This document shows positions 11,838 through 24,385 of a stretch of DNA of 64,000 bases, piece after piece. Made by a program: the position numbers and the translations under genes. The notes under the pieces were generated by a model. The model was not told the origin of the DNA. It searched no databases and saw only the letters and a program-made list of their open reading frames with translations. The DNA comes from Epiperipatus broadwayi (Eukaryota > Onychophora > Udeonychophora > Euonychophora > Peripatidae), in assembly GCA_028023455.1 (NCBI GenBank), contig JAQFVV010000018.1, forward strand, positions 6,163,800 to 6,227,799, given 5' to 3'. Every line of letters starts with the position of its first letter. Within the stretch, counting starts at the first letter, position 1.

Positions 11838-12043
11838 AAGTATGATTTTTCAGTGGGTGCTACCAATTTCAACGTATCTCGCACAAGAGGACGCTTGATT
11901 TCTTCATCTATTTTGCTAGGATAACTTTCTGTGAGTCCAGGTTCAACTTCGAATTCATAGTCGATTTTCATGCTAGGACTAGAATTAACTTCAAGAAGAA
12001 ATGGCCGCAGGTCATCAGTTAAAAGAATATCAAAACCTAAAAT
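11838..12043 (-). CDS. TTLL11: TTLL11-type tubulin polyglutamylase, next downstream exon (end of the TTL domain)
   Basis: This exon continues the TTL domain directly from the exon at 60801-61504. The previous exon ends CFQ in phase 0 and this one begins ILGFDILL. The acceptor is GGATCAG ending at 12044 and the donor is a consensus GTAAGT starting at 11837. The exon is 206 bases, 68 codons plus two bases, so it leaves in phase 2. Using the alternative AG at the TTATTATAG further upstream would break the frame. Residues 16-20 are LLEVN, whose Glu and Asn are the metal/ATP-binding pair conserved in TTLL enzymes, followed by SSPS. The tail (roughly residues 34-64, with PGLTESYPSKIDEEIK and VRDTLKLVAP) resembles the segment after the ligase core in TTLL11 and is the main reason for that assignment. 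Further 3' exons must exist because the frame leaves through a donor. I could not find one between 1 and 11830. Confidence 0.92.
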
Positions 12044-12083
12044 CTGATCCATAAAATATCTATAATAAAATGAAACTGAAGAT

Positions 12084-12169
12084 ACTATATCAATACTATT
12101 TATATAAATAAATATTAATATATAGTACTATACCAATACTATTTATATAAATAAATATTAATATATAGC
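12084..12169. repeat. 43-bp tandem duplication next to TTLL11 exon
   Basis: ACTATATCAATACTATTTAT at 12084 and ACTATACCAATACTATTTAT at 12127 start two near-identical 43-base units, about 40 bases upstream of the exon acceptor in the direction of transcription. Confidence 0.85.
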
Positions 12170-12264
12170 AAACTTACAGCATATCTGCCATTATATATAT
12201 ATTTCAAAGAAAAGACTTTCATAGGTTTATAGACTGAATATTGGAAATTTAATGAAAAATTTCT

Positions 12265-13185
12265 GTGTATTTTTATACATAATTTTTCAGTTATGATATA
12301 ATGAAGGAAACTAATTAAAAGTAAGCATTGCAGGCTGAAATTACATAATCTAATTGTAATTATATGTTAGACTATTTCCAACATCTAATATTAATTGTTA
12401 AATGTTTTTAAAAAAATTTAAACTTTATTTAAACTTTTCAAATACAAATCAACTATTAGTAATAGCACATAGGTTAGTCTATAACACAGCATTTCAAATA
12501 ATATTATTCTCCTCTCTTTTTCAAGTGTTGCTAGCATGAACAGCAATAGTATTAGTTATGGGAATCAAACCTGAGACATTTAGATTCATGAATATTAAAT
12601 TTAAGATGATGCCCTAATCAGCCAGGCTATTCTGTCAAAGCAGGAATAACTTAATTGATTAGATCATAACTTTAAATTCAGCCTAGTTAGTTATAGCTCC
12701 ATCTTAAATTCAATATTTTAAATTGAAAAATTTCAGGTTTGATTTTCACATTAGTTTGATAGAATATCTTAATCGGTTAGAATGTCACCTTAAATTTAAT
12801 ATCCACAAATCTAAAAGTCCCAAGTTTGATTCTGATGCTAGTACTGTCACTGGTCAGGCCAGCAGCACTGAAGAAGAGAGGAGAATAATATCATTTGAAA
12901 TGTTGTGTTATATAATAACATGTGAGGTATTATTAACAAGTAAAGGTATTTGAAAAGTTTAAATAAAGTTTGAATTTTTTCTAAAAACATTTAACAATTA
13001 ATATTTAAATGGTGGAAAAATTCCAACACATAATTATGACTAATATATCATCACAAATTTTCAGAGAAATACATTATTTAGTAATTGTATTTGTCTGAAA
13101 TATTTTAAACCAAAGGAATCCCTATGTTTAATTGATAATTTGCTTTAATTACATTATAACTGAAAAATTATTTATGAAAATACAT
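12265..13185. mobile_element. Long foldback repeat with tRNA-SINE-like heads
   Basis: The arms of roughly 380-420 bases (12265-12645 and 12765-13185) are inverted copies. Shared blocks include ATAATTTTTCAGTTAT, ATTAATTGTTAAATGTTTTT, AAACTTTATTTAAACTTTTC and ATTATTCTCCTCTCTT, each with its complement in the other arm. Inside each arm a tRNA-derived head is suggested by a B-box-like AGGTTTGATTCCC on the minus strand (around 12565-12580) and AAGTTTGATTCTG on the plus strand (around 12825). This could be two SINE copies inserted head to head. It lies 220 bases upstream of the TTLL11 exon within the intron. Confidence 0.75.
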
Positions 13186-13737
13186 AAGAGAAATCCTGTT
13201 AAACTCTAACATTTAATATATATTGCAAGGATAGCTTACAATTCAACCTTTGTTCACTCTCACCACCAAATCAAACTCATTTATAATGTAAATTTAGTTA
13301 ATAAGTGGTCAGCATGTATTTTCATTTTATGAAGTAAATAAACCCACACAACAAATATATAGATGCAAAAACATTTATTTTTTCACTATATTGAAGGAAT
13401 ATCATGATAGATTAGTTTTACTTATCTAATAGAAAGATAAAAACCCTTGTTAATGAAATCATACTAATATATATGTATACAAATAATGAATTCAAGATTA
13501 ATGTATTGTATGCCATTATACAAGCCTTAGAATTGGTAAACATGGTAATGATCTAATGTCAAACCAGTCACTAGGTGACTTAACATGGAAGATAAAAGCT
13601 TAATTCTACTACGTAATTTTATTTTACTTACATACACAACAATAAAGTTCACACAGGGTTGGAAAAGGAAAGAAAATACAAATATACCAAACAATGGAAG
13701 CCGGGTCCAGTATAAAAACAAACCCAGTTCATTTCAG
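13186..13737. other. Intronic DNA, nothing recognised
   Basis: AT-rich, with chance frames at 13527-13721 (minus) and 13585-13812 (plus) that show no motif. Confidence 0.5.
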
Positions 13738-15244
13738 TCATCTTTTACTATTTTCAAAAATATACAAAAGCTGTATAACAACAATATCAGAAAATCGAAT
13801 GTTCGAATCTAAAAGACATTCCAAATTATTTGTTTGATTGTATAAAGCAAAATTACAAAAAACTATAACTGATATTTAAACAGAAAGAATTCTAATAGAC
13901 AAGTGCAGTTGGATAAAATAATTAAACTGATTTAAATAGACATTTAAAATAAAAGAATTATGCTGATGAAATAATTCTATTCTTATAAAAATTACTAAAT
14001 ACCAAACAGTGAAGTAAGAAAATTTAAATCTTTTATGAACTGCAAAACAATGTACTCTGGCTAATTTAATATTGTCATAGGACCAAAGTGTTATCAGTCC
14101 TGACCATAGGAAGTGTGATGATTTAATATTCAACTGTATAATTTCTGCTGAAACATCAAATGCCCTGTCTTAAATGTTTCGATGGATACAGAACAAAAAC
14201 AACAGAAGATGGAAATAACATCATTCCAAATACATTGCTGAGGAGTCCCTGTGAGTAATGCATGACTTTCCATAGAAGGATGATTGGAACAGCGATAATC
14301 TTTTTTTTATTTACATATATATTTGTAGAATTCTGTATTTTTTTTTTATTTATTTCACTTCCATACTTGAAAACCTAAATCTCTATAAGTTGGAAGAGTC
14401 CACTGTAGTTGAAGCTAAGAAAGTTCAGGAAAGAAGGTTGTTAAGTTAGATAAAAAAAATTTTTGTTGTTAGATAAAATTTAGGTCAGCTCTCCTTCCAT
14501 AGTGACTTGACATTAAGTATTATCATCATCCTTACAACAATATGGAATAAGGTAAGATTTTATTAGATTACATTCCATATTAAAAACATGCACTTCTGAC
14601 AGGACAGAGTTTGTGTTGTTTATTTGTTTGTTTTTTTTGTTCATTAATGATTGTTTACATTTGTTTATTCATTATGAATGACTAATATTTTTGCATGAAC
14701 ATTCTTTTCTAACAAACATAAAAACTTGTAAATAGTCAAGGGGAGTCCTCAGAGAAGATGAAACCTCTACAGTTGGAGTTGGACTATGAAGCTATTGCAC
14801 ATACCTTTATATAATATTGTTAAATAGTTAGTTAGCTTCGCAATCATTGTAACAATGAATTAATAATTTTTTTTTCATTACTCTTATTTTCCTTGCAAAT
14901 ATGTAATGTCATTATGTATATCTACCATGGGAAGGGTTGGAGTAATAAGCACATTTAATTATTAATATAGTAGAGATACATACTTGACACCCACATGTAT
15001 ATACATATTATTTTTTTTTTGTGTTAAAAAGTTTTTGGAATCTTTATTCTGTTAGTCAATAAACATTGTTAATTTGATTTCCACTAAATGGTCTTTAGTT
15101 TGTCAAGTTATTTATTGATTTCATTAACAGTTTATAACTCGGTATACACATGCACACCCACATACTTTCTGTTACATCATAATATAATAATTAGGTTAGA
15201 TGAGTCCTCCACACAATTTGAACCTATATAGAGATATTGTAATT
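13738..15244 (+). mobile_element. LTR-like direct repeat, left copy
   Basis: About 1.5 kb repeated at 19046-20690 in the same orientation with moderate divergence. It starts TCATCTTTTACTATTTTC and ends ACCTATATAGAGATATTGTA. Near the right end is TCAATAAACATTGT, a plausible polyadenylation signal region. The ends do not show TG...CA, so LTR status rests on position: gag and pol remnants lie between the two copies. No protein is encoded. Confidence 0.62.
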
Positions 15245-16009
15245 TATATCTAAGATAAATTCATCCCTGAAGAGAGCTGAGTGCAATATTCTCCCTGGTT
15301 TAAATTCTGAGGCATGGTGGAATCCAAAGAGGGGTGAGGTATGGGTGAACTAGCCTAAATTGTATCTGGATTTAATGTGTAGATCTAGAGCTAACCCATT
15401 GGAGGTAGACATTATCATTGGTTAGATACTTCATTGCATCATTCATGGCATCCTATCTGAAGACCCTAGGTCTGACCATAGTTAGATGCATTCCCCTCTT
15501 CTGGTGGAAAACCCAGACTGTCACATTTTGAGTGCCCATACCTTAGAGAGTCATCCAAGGAGGTCCAGCCATTGTACTGGTATACTAAAAAAAAAGAAAA
15601 AAAATTATTGGGACTTATTCATCTTGATGGAATTACCTAGGTATCAGCTGATTAATACATCTAACCAAGGCAGGGAATTTCATGTGAAACATCAATTTAT
15701 GAATTGATTGATGGGAATGAGATGATAAACTGAGGCCATGAATAAATAATTAACTAATGAAATTAAATTAAAATAGGTGAGTTAGGCAAGTAAACAGTCA
15801 GGCTAAAAACTAGGCATTAAAAGTAATACATACACCAACATAAAAATGCAATGAGAAGAGTTAAACATATACACTAAATGGTAAAGAGATAGTACAAGAT
15901 CTTATGACATATCTCTATTCATATTTATAAAGAAGTAAATGGCATCATACTTGAGGAAAGTTTTTAATAATACCTAGGAATGTTAAACTGTTAACTAGCA
16001 AAAATATGG
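15245..16009 (+). other. Probable untranslated leader of the decayed Ty3-like element
   Basis: It lies between the left LTR-like repeat and the first gag-like frame. It is richer in G and C than its surroundings and has one chance frame (15486-15707). No clear primer-binding site was found. Confidence 0.4.
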
Positions 16010-17660
16010 AACATACTGAGGAATTACAAGATATTAGTGATAGTGAAATGGAAGGTGATTCTAGTAGTATTTGGGAAGGTCTTTGCAGAACCAAATACCA
16101 GGGGGTCTATGATCAAAGGTGACCACTATATGCACAGGTTACTGATCAGGTTTTACCTCAAGCACAAGGAACTCTTCTTGATGAGGAAATGACCCAGACA
16201 CTTGAAAGCAAAATAAACCAGGATACTGGGAAATGACAGTGGTGGAAGAAATATTCCAAATGCTCATGAGCATGGAAGCAAGAATGATTAGTAATATGAA
16301 CAGTAGTATAAAAGGAGAAATGAAAGAAGGCATGAAAGTGGAGATGAAGGAAGAATTCAGTAGAAAGATGGCCAACATGAAAGAAAGATCGAAAGCAAAC
16401 ATAGATAGTGTTAGGTTAGACTTAAAATAGATAAGAGATATAGAGATTAGACTGTCCACAGATATGGAGCAATTGTTCATCAACTTATATAGTGTTCAGA
16501 GTGACAACTCTGAAATAAAGCAAACACTTGCGAACCTGAAGAATGAAATTGATGAAAAAGATTTAAAGTGCCAGAAATGGTTCAAAGGGTTTAAGTATAG
16601 CATCACTGGGCAATTAAATGTCAAATGCAATGAAGTGCATAAGAGTCAAGAGGTCTTCAAGAATGAGGTACATGTGGAATGAGAAAGGCTACAAGACAAA
16701 CCCAAAAAACAATCCTAGATAGGACAACTCTTAAGTTACTAGTGGATAATGCAACTGACACACAGGACCAGAGTGGCAAGTTAGATGAGACTCTCAACCT
16801 AAAAATGTTAACAATCGAGTCTTAGCTGTGTCAAAGGATACCAATCTTGGAAATCTGACGAACGAAGATGGACTCAATAACCCAGAATAATAGGATAGAA
16901 AAAATCACCCTCAAGGATCCACAGAGGATGAGTGACCCTTGTGAGAAACCTACTATCCCACATCACTTAATGCCCAAGAGGGAAAATTATTCTCTTAACT
17001 GTAATTTAGAAGGGTTAGTTTCAAATACTTATCAGGCCAACACTGAAAACAATGTACTAACCTCACAGATGATTACCCTGAAGATTAATGTTGCATGGCC
17101 ACCCAGCCCAGTTCAACATATATTAACCAGTTGTACAGTTAAAATATTTAAGGGAGCCATGAATGAAGCCCACATAGAGCATCTTAGGAGCCTCAAAATT
17201 TACTTTTTCAGTAAATCAAAATCTATCAGAAGGAAAGAAGGTTATCATTGCATAAACCCACCTTCAAGGAGACATATTGATGTAGTAGTAGTCACTATTC
17301 CAATTCCCATCCACCTTTGATGATGACCAAACTCTATTAGTCAAGAATTTCTGGAATAGGAATAGGCAAGAGGCCATATTATACCAACTATTTCAGATGT
17401 ACAGGTCAACACCAGAGGAGACATTGATGAAGTTTTTTCACAACCAAGTTACAAAGTTAAGAACACTTAACACCTACCACCTGAGCAAGATTGGGAAGAA
17501 ATTTGCCACTTAAAATAGAGCAATCGATATTATATACCAATGCAAGGAGTATTGAGCAGGTAGCTGAATTGCTGAACAACATAGACATGAACAATACCAA
17601 CCTGTCAACTAGAAACATCTAAAAAAGGAGAGAAGAGGTCACTGTCAATGCCATATTCTG
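16010..17660 (+). pseudogene. Decayed gag of a Ty3-like element with coiled-coil N-terminus
   Basis: The frames at 16233-16430 and 16464-16682 encode Met-, Lys- and Glu-rich helices (for example KGEMKEGMKVEMKEEF) consistent with a coiled coil. The frame at 16868-17320 is another segment. From about 17340 the translation FWNRNRQEAILYQLFQMYR followed by QVTKLRTLNTYHL resembles the capsid C-terminal region of Ty3-type gag. Stops and frameshifts make it non-functional. A comparable helical segment lies on the minus strand at 21300-21700. Confidence 0.6.
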
Positions 17661-17949
17661 CAAAAAAGGGAAAAATAACAATGATATCAATCATTGGAAA
17701 GGAAAATCCTTACAAAGGAACCCTCCTTACATCTGGGAACTCAAAAGAAACCAGATCTGTATTAACAAAACAGGGACAAGACTCCTCATAGTCCAAGAAA
17801 ATCCCCAAAACCAGGGTGCAGTAATTAGACATCCACAGTCCAGAAAAAACAAACTATAAAAGTACTTGAGGCTATGTTCCTCATCTCAAGAAACCAGGAT
17901 GACCCTGATGAATGTGAACCAAATCCCTGATTGAGAAATCACTAATATG

Positions 17950-19050
17950 ATGAGTTTCTGGGAAGATAAAGCAACCAACTTCACTTTGCAAAGGTACCTT
18001 ATGATAGAGGTTTTGTTTGAGGAATTTCTGATTAAAGCACTGTTAGATTTTGATAGCCAGATTTCACTTGTATCAGACAATTTCTATTGAGAGATTCTGA
18101 CCAAAAATTCCAACATCAACATCTTATAACTGAAATCTATTCAGGTTACCATGGTTAACAGCAGGAAAGCTAAACTAACACAAAAGCAAATCTGGGTTGA
18201 AATAAAAGTAGGCAAAACAATCACAAAAACAAAACTGGGTTGAAATAAAAGGAGAAAAAACAATTCTCTATTGTGTCTTATTACTGAATGGCATAATTCA
18301 TGATGTCATTTTAGGGACAGATTTTCTACATTTGAACACCTGCATTATTGACTTCTTTGACAAGATAGTTAAAATAAATGTTGAAGTCTTGGAGATGACT
18401 TTGCTTTGAAATATGGTCTACCTAAAGTTGTCTGTATTATATCCAATATCCCAGAAGCACTCATAGATAACAAACTTGCAGAGTCCAATTTGCTTGGAAA
18501 TGATGATGCATTGAAATTGCAATCTGTTATTAATAAATTTAGCCCAAATTTTCTTGGAGATACCAGGAGTAATAGAGTGGATTTCAACAGAGAATTATGT
18601 TAGTACATGACCAACCATTTTAATCCAAATCATACCCATACCTATATTGTGAAGAAATATCCAAACATATTAACAAAATGCTGGATTGGGGGATCATTTC
18701 CAAATGCTCTTCACCTTACTGTAATCCAGTTGTAAATGTAAAGATGAAAGATGGTCTGAAGATATTTTTTGGGGTGATAGACAACTAACAAAATTACTGT
18801 CCCTGACAGAAATATTCTAGCATATATACATGAATTATTCATGAGATTTGGAAACCAATTCCACTTTTGATCTAATATTGATCTAATATTCTGAAGATTA
18901 CCAATACACTGCCTTCTGATATGAGGGTTTTACATATCAGTTTAATAGGATGCTTTTGGATTGATAAATAGTAATACTAGTTTGATTAGATGTCTAGATA
19001 AGAGGTTAAACAGATTGTAAGTATTTGTGTGGATGATGTGCTCATCTTTT
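17950..19050 (+). pseudogene. Decayed protease and reverse transcriptase of the same Ty3-like element
   Basis: At about 18030-18080 the frame reads IKALLDFDSQISLVSD, the position of the aspartic protease active site, with the residues after Asp altered (Phe-Asp for the usual Thr/Ser-Gly). The frame at 18406-18603 continues into the pol linker (NKFSPNFLGDTRSNRVDFN). RT segments follow to an intact VSICVDDVLI catalytic box at 19018-19047. Just after that box the sequence switches to the right LTR-like repeat, so RNase H and integrase are missing. Confidence 0.65.
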
Positions 19051-20690
19051 ACTATTTTCAAAAAAAATACAAAAGCTGTATAACATCAGAAAATTGATTG
19101 CTCGAATCTAAGAGAACATGGATGGTTTATTCGAACACTCCAAATTATTTGTTTGATTGTGTAATGCAAAATTACAAAAAACTATAGCCAATATTTAAAC
19201 ATAAAGAATTCTAATAGATTCATGCAGTTGCATAAAATAGTCAAACAGATTTAAAAAGACATTTAAAATAAAAAGGACTTCACTATTCTTCAAATTCAAA
19301 TAAAATAACAAAATAGAATGTCATCAGCATAGTTATATAAAAATGATGAAATAATTCTCTTATAAAAATTACTAAATACCAAACAATGGATTAAGAAAAT
19401 TTAAATCTTTAATGAAGTGCAAAACAATGTACTCTGGCCAATTTAATATTGTCATACGGTCAAAGTGTTATCAGCTCTGACCATAGGAAATGCGATGATT
19501 TAATATTCAACCCTATAATGCCTGCTGAAACATCAAAGGCCATCATAAATGTTTAGATGGATACAGAATGAAAACAACAACAGAAGATGGAAGTAATGTC
19601 ATTTTAAATACATAAACATAGAGTCCCCATGAGTAATGTATGACTTGCAGTAGAAGAATGACTAGAACAGTGATGAACTGTACCTATAAGAGACGCTAGT
19701 TGCCTAATTCATGAACATTATGCAAGATAACTTGAAGAAAGTCTTCATTTGTTATGTAATCTTTTTTTATTTATATATATGTTTGTGGAATTTTATATTT
19801 TTTACTTCGTTTCTGCACATGGATACCTGTATCTCTATAACTTGGAAGAATCCACCATAGTTGAAGTTGAGAAAGTGCAGGAGGAATGTTGTTAAGTTAG
19901 ACCAATTTTTTTTTTGTTCAATAAAATTTAGATCAGCTCTCTCTATTAGGCATTATCATCATTCTTACTACAATATGAAATAAGGTAAGATTTTATTTGA
20001 TTATATATTCCATATTAAGAACATGCACTTGCTACTGGACAGAGTTTGTATTATTTTTTTTTGTTCACAACCAAATGTTTACATTTGTTTGTTTAGTATG
20101 TTTAGTATGAATGACTAATATTCTTGCATGGACGTTATTTTTTATCAAGCATAGGAAACTTTACAAAGTCAGGAGGGGTCTTCAGAGAAAATGAAACCTC
20201 TACAGTCGGAATTGGACTACAAAGCTATTGCACACACCTTTATATAATATTGTTAAATAGTTAGTTAGCTTCACAATCATTGTAACAATAAATTAATAAT
20301 TTTTCTTTTCATTATAACAATGAATTAATTTTCTTTTATTACTCTTATCTACTTTGTAAACTCTTATCTACTTTGTAAATATGTAATGTCTTTATGTATA
20401 TCTACCATAAGAAGAATTGGAGTAATAAACACATTTAATCATTACTCCCACATGTACATATTAGATTTTTTTTTGTTAAATAATTTTTGGAATCTTTATT
20501 TTATTAGTCAATAAACATTGTCAACTTGATTTTCACTAAATGGTCTGTAGTTTGTCAATGTTATTTACCCATTTGTTCATCAATTCATAACCAGGTATAC
20601 ATGTATGCACACACATACTTTCTGTTACATTATTATATGGTTAGATGAGTCCTTCACTCAACTGGAACCTATATAGAGGTATTGTAATTG
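19046..20690 (+). mobile_element. LTR-like direct repeat, right copy
   Basis: This is the second copy of the 13738-15244 repeat. It begins within a few bases of the RT catalytic box and ends ACCTATATAGAGGTATTGTA. It carries extra sequence, including an approximately 60-base insertion near 19290 and a duplicated CTCTTATCTACTTTGTAAA at 20341-20379. Confidence 0.62.
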
Positions 20691-20699
20691 CAAGGTTAT

Positions 20700-21700
20700 A
20701 TCAATAAGGTTGAGAAGTTCAGCCATCTGCTCGATAATCTTTTTATAGATCTCCAAAATTATTTGTTCTTTCGTGAGTGTAATGTTATGATGAAATAAGA
20801 ATTATTATTAGTTGGCATTCAAAATAAATAAAATGTTCTCAACATGACAATTTGATGTCTAAAAAACTGGGTACAGCTTTTGTCACTTTCCACATGAAAT
20901 CATTCCTGAGCAACTTGGTACAAGATCTTTACCTTATCATTCTTCATTCCAGAAATTGTTCCATATCACTACTTTGTATTTTGCATTCACTTATTAAGCA
21001 GTGGCTTTGAAGATGACTATATGCCAATGTCATTTCCTCTCCCTTTGAATTTTTTGAATGGAAAATAACATTCTAGATTATCAAGGTGCTGCATGAGTAA
21101 TCTTACTTAAATCCTTTCTAAACACCTATATTTTTTAAAAAAATATTAATACCATGATACTCATCATGATTTCTTACTAGATTTCATGACTATATTTATG
21201 GGCTTTTTTAGCACTACTGTTTCATATAGTGACTGTGGTTTATTGGACCACTTGATCCTTTTTTAAAATTTGTTCACACTAACTTCAATCTTTTTTATTG
21301 CATCAGATACCTTTTTTTGTGTTTTCCTTGTGTTCTTTTGGGTGATTTTCCACTGCTCTTCATTCTCTGATGTTGAAATTTAAATACTTTCTTATTTCAA
21401 GTCACACTTCTCAATTCTATTTATAGTATTTTGAATGAATTTTTGAGTTTCTACTTTGCTGTCAACTATATTTTTAATCATTTTCTCCATATCAGCAAAT
21501 ATTTTCTTTTCTACAACTTCCACCTTTGCTACAATTTTTCTTGCATTTGTAATGCCATTTCTTTTTTTAATGCTTTTTATGACATCTGCATAATCTTTTG
21601 ATTTCTTTTCTGATTTTCATTCAACCTCATTTGGATGATATTCAAGTTTTCTTGTATCGCAGTTTGGTTCTTATTACTTTTCTGTAGCATTTCTTAATTA
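20700..21700 (-). pseudogene. Decayed gag-like coiled-coil segment, minus strand
   Basis: The minus-strand translation from about 21700 gives a helical segment (QKSNKNQTAIQENLNIIQ, then LKKEMALQMQEKL). At about 20890 it gives VTKAVPSFLDIKLS, resembling the start of a Ty3-type capsid region. Many stops interrupt it. It is probably the gag remnant of a separate element that abuts the LTR-like repeat. Confidence 0.42.
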
Positions 21701-23595
21701 ATAAAAAACAAAATTATAATTATAACACATAAGTTCTATTTTGTATTTAAAAAAAACAAAAATAGTTTAATTAATACATTCTTTCTTAACCCTTTAAATA
21801 AATCTATATTAGAATTAACTCTATACTGTAATTACTTTATGTCATAAAACATTCTTTTTTAGATAAAAAATAGTTTTGTTTGTTATACTAATTTTTTTTT
21901 CAAAATCAGAAATAAATCAAATAGAATATTTATATTAAATAGAGACCTTTTTTATACTACTAGAATTTACAGCATTTCAAAAATATCAAAAAATAGGGTT
22001 TAAGCTATTCAGGCTTTATTTAAAAAATTATAAAGTAAACTTTAAGTTTTAAATATATATGCCCACACACTTTATCAAGGTTAAAGATTCAATGATGTTT
22101 GCTATGAGACCCATATCAATATATATCCATATACACATTCTGGAAAAGGTAGACAATTGGCATTATGAATGTAACATAATACGAGTTATATATGTATGAT
22201 TACATATCTGAAAATTTTAATAAGAAATATTAAATATTAAAGAAACCTCAGAAAAGTTAAATATAAACATATTTTTGAAGAAGTAATTTTATTATTGAAT
22301 TTCATTTAAAAAAAAGAAAAAAGAATTGCTTTTAAAAATGAAAAATCTGCACAAATTAACTTTCGAAATGCTAATAAATCTAGTAAACAAACCCAATTTG
22401 GAAACTGAAGGGAATAACTGCTGACCTAACAAAAAAGCTAAATATATTTATTTATATTCTGAAGAAAAATTGTAAGTCAGATTTAGTCTCAGAAGAGATT
22501 TATTCATGATAAGAATATATATGTACATGTATATATTTTAAAAATTTAAAGATATTATTTTCGGTCATCTATTTTTAAAGAATAATTTGCAGAAGTTTGT
22601 TAAATTTGATTGACAGTTATGTCATATCAAGTTAGATTATCTTTCCTATAGCTTTCATGATCCAATGAATTTTTATACTTATTAAATACATTTATGTAAA
22701 CCATCACAAAATTTAATCAAAGATATTTACTGTATATGTAACCACACAAAAACATAATGCCAAAATAATTAAATAATTTTATTTTATAAAAAAAAATCTG
22801 CATCTAGTATAAGGCTGATTAATATTTTAAGCAATTACACTTTATTTCTGGATATATTGCTAGAGAAGTATGTCACGATGTGTGTCTGCATGTATCTAAA
22901 TACAGCTTGGTCAGCTTTGATATTAATTATATACAAATCAGACAAATTTCCTGTGCAATTTTATTATTGTCTCATATTTATATAATTTAATAATTATTTG
23001 ATAATAACAGAATCAACTAAGTGATCTATTATCTATTGCAATATCTAGTATATATTTTATGCATAATCTGTTTCTTAGTCATCTTATTAATTTATTGCTG
23101 TTATTTTATCTCTCCAATGAATTTATGTTACACATTAAAATTTAGTTGTCTGTTTGCAATCTCTTTATATATTTTGACCAACATGTCTAGTTCATATATT
23201 TTATGCATATGTCTATTGAGTCTCTTTCTTTATATGGAACTATGCTAATGAATATACATTTCTGTAATAATTTCTAAAAATATATATGATACCCAATTGT
23301 AATCATTATCATTTTGATAACTCTGCCAGGAATTACCTTTAAAGTCCAAATCCATTACAAATTTGAATGACAGAGAACATTTTGGTGGATACTTATAAAT
23401 GACGTTGTATATTTAATTTTTATCTACAAATACATATTTAATATAGGCTATTCATTATTTTATTGATTTATTAACATTTTAATGATGTGTTATGTAAATG
23501 ACATTAAATAAAGCATCTAATAATGATTATTATAAAAGATATTATTTTGAATGAATATAGATTAGTAATCTCCAAAATTAAATTTAAAATGGCTG

Positions 23596-23597
<2 letters not shown>
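21701..23597. other. Intronic AT-rich DNA, nothing recognised
   Basis: There is no supported gene; the frame at 23021-23248 is a hydrophobic chance ORF without motifs. Confidence 0.5.
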
Positions 23598-23636
<39 letters not shown>

Positions 23637-23646
23637 CAAAACTACC

Positions 23647-23686
<40 letters not shown>
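23598..23686. repeat. Two (TA)n tracts separated by a duplicated spacer
   Basis: TA runs at 23598-23632 and 23650-23686 are each followed by AAATCAAAACTACCCCAA, so a tract plus flank has been duplicated. They lie just beyond the 3' side of the Penelope-like fragment. Confidence 0.9.
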
Positions 23687-23690
<4 letters not shown>

Positions 23691-23734
23691 CAAAACTACC
23701 CCAAATCCAAATTTAAACAAGACCAGCATAAAAA

Positions 23735-23795
23735 TAATATTAAAACACAACCTAAGGTTTCACTGCTACAAGCAGACTTCTCAAGTATAAAGAAC
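23735..23795 (-). ncRNA. Degenerate hammerhead-like motif downstream of the Penelope fragment
   Basis: The minus strand has CTTGAGA in place of CTGATGA. A hairpin CTGCT-TGT-AGCAG stands where stem II should be. GAAAC follows, then a stem III ACC-TTA-GGT with a following T. The order fits a hammerhead but the first core strand is wrong, so activity is unlikely. Position fits the 3' region of a Penelope-like element. Confidence 0.4.
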
Positions 23796-23822
23796 TACAA
23801 AAACTACACAATATATATAATA

Positions 23823-24385
23823 TTAAAAACTACCCACAAATCCATTCACTTCCCATCCACTCTTAATATTAAAAGAACTCTTAAATAAGTTAATTGCTTC
23901 AGAATAGTAAATTTTCAATAATAAAGACTCTTTAATTCTTCTTTTGATTTCATTTCTCTCAAAGAAGACAACCTTAGCTTCATCAAAATCAATAGTGTGG
24001 CCTGTATCTTTTTCATGGACATACAAAGCAGAACTAAGATATCTATTTTTAACTCTACTTTTATGAACCTTTATTCTTTCATTTAAACTCAAACTACTCT
24101 GACCTATGTAAACCTTCTTACAAAATAAACAAGGAATAAAATATACTACACCAGGAATAGTCTTTCTATCAAAAACTTCTTTTGTATTATTTAATAAATT
24201 ATTCAATGTAACACCCCTTTTCCAAGCAATTTTCTTATTTCCAAACAATTTACTATTTCCACACACAATTTTATAAGAAGACAATTTAAATGGCAAAGAA
24301 ATAAAATCATGTTTTTCTTTAACCTTTACATCCTTACAAATATTACTATTAAATAAAATACTTTTAACAAATTTATCATATATAT
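23823..24385 (-). pseudogene. Penelope-like element, C-terminal GIY-YIG endonuclease fragment
   Basis: An open minus-strand frame of about 187 codons reads from 24383 to the stop at 23823; an in-frame TTG lies at 24296. Numbered from that TTG, it has GVVYFIPC (49-56, the GIY position), CLFC (56-59), KVYIGQS (61-67, the YIG position), Arg74, His79, His94/His100 and Glu123. This fits the GIY-YIG nuclease with an embedded Cys/His zinc site found at the C-terminus of Penelope-like elements, which nicks target DNA for reverse transcription. The RT domain is missing; upstream sequence runs into TATATA. The domain itself has no stops and all catalytic residues, so it decayed recently or is an intact fragment. 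It lies in host-sense orientation. Confidence 0.88.

Noticed and set aside
23562-23750. 62-codon frame made of repeated Tyr-Ile
   Set aside because: Translation of the TA microsatellites.
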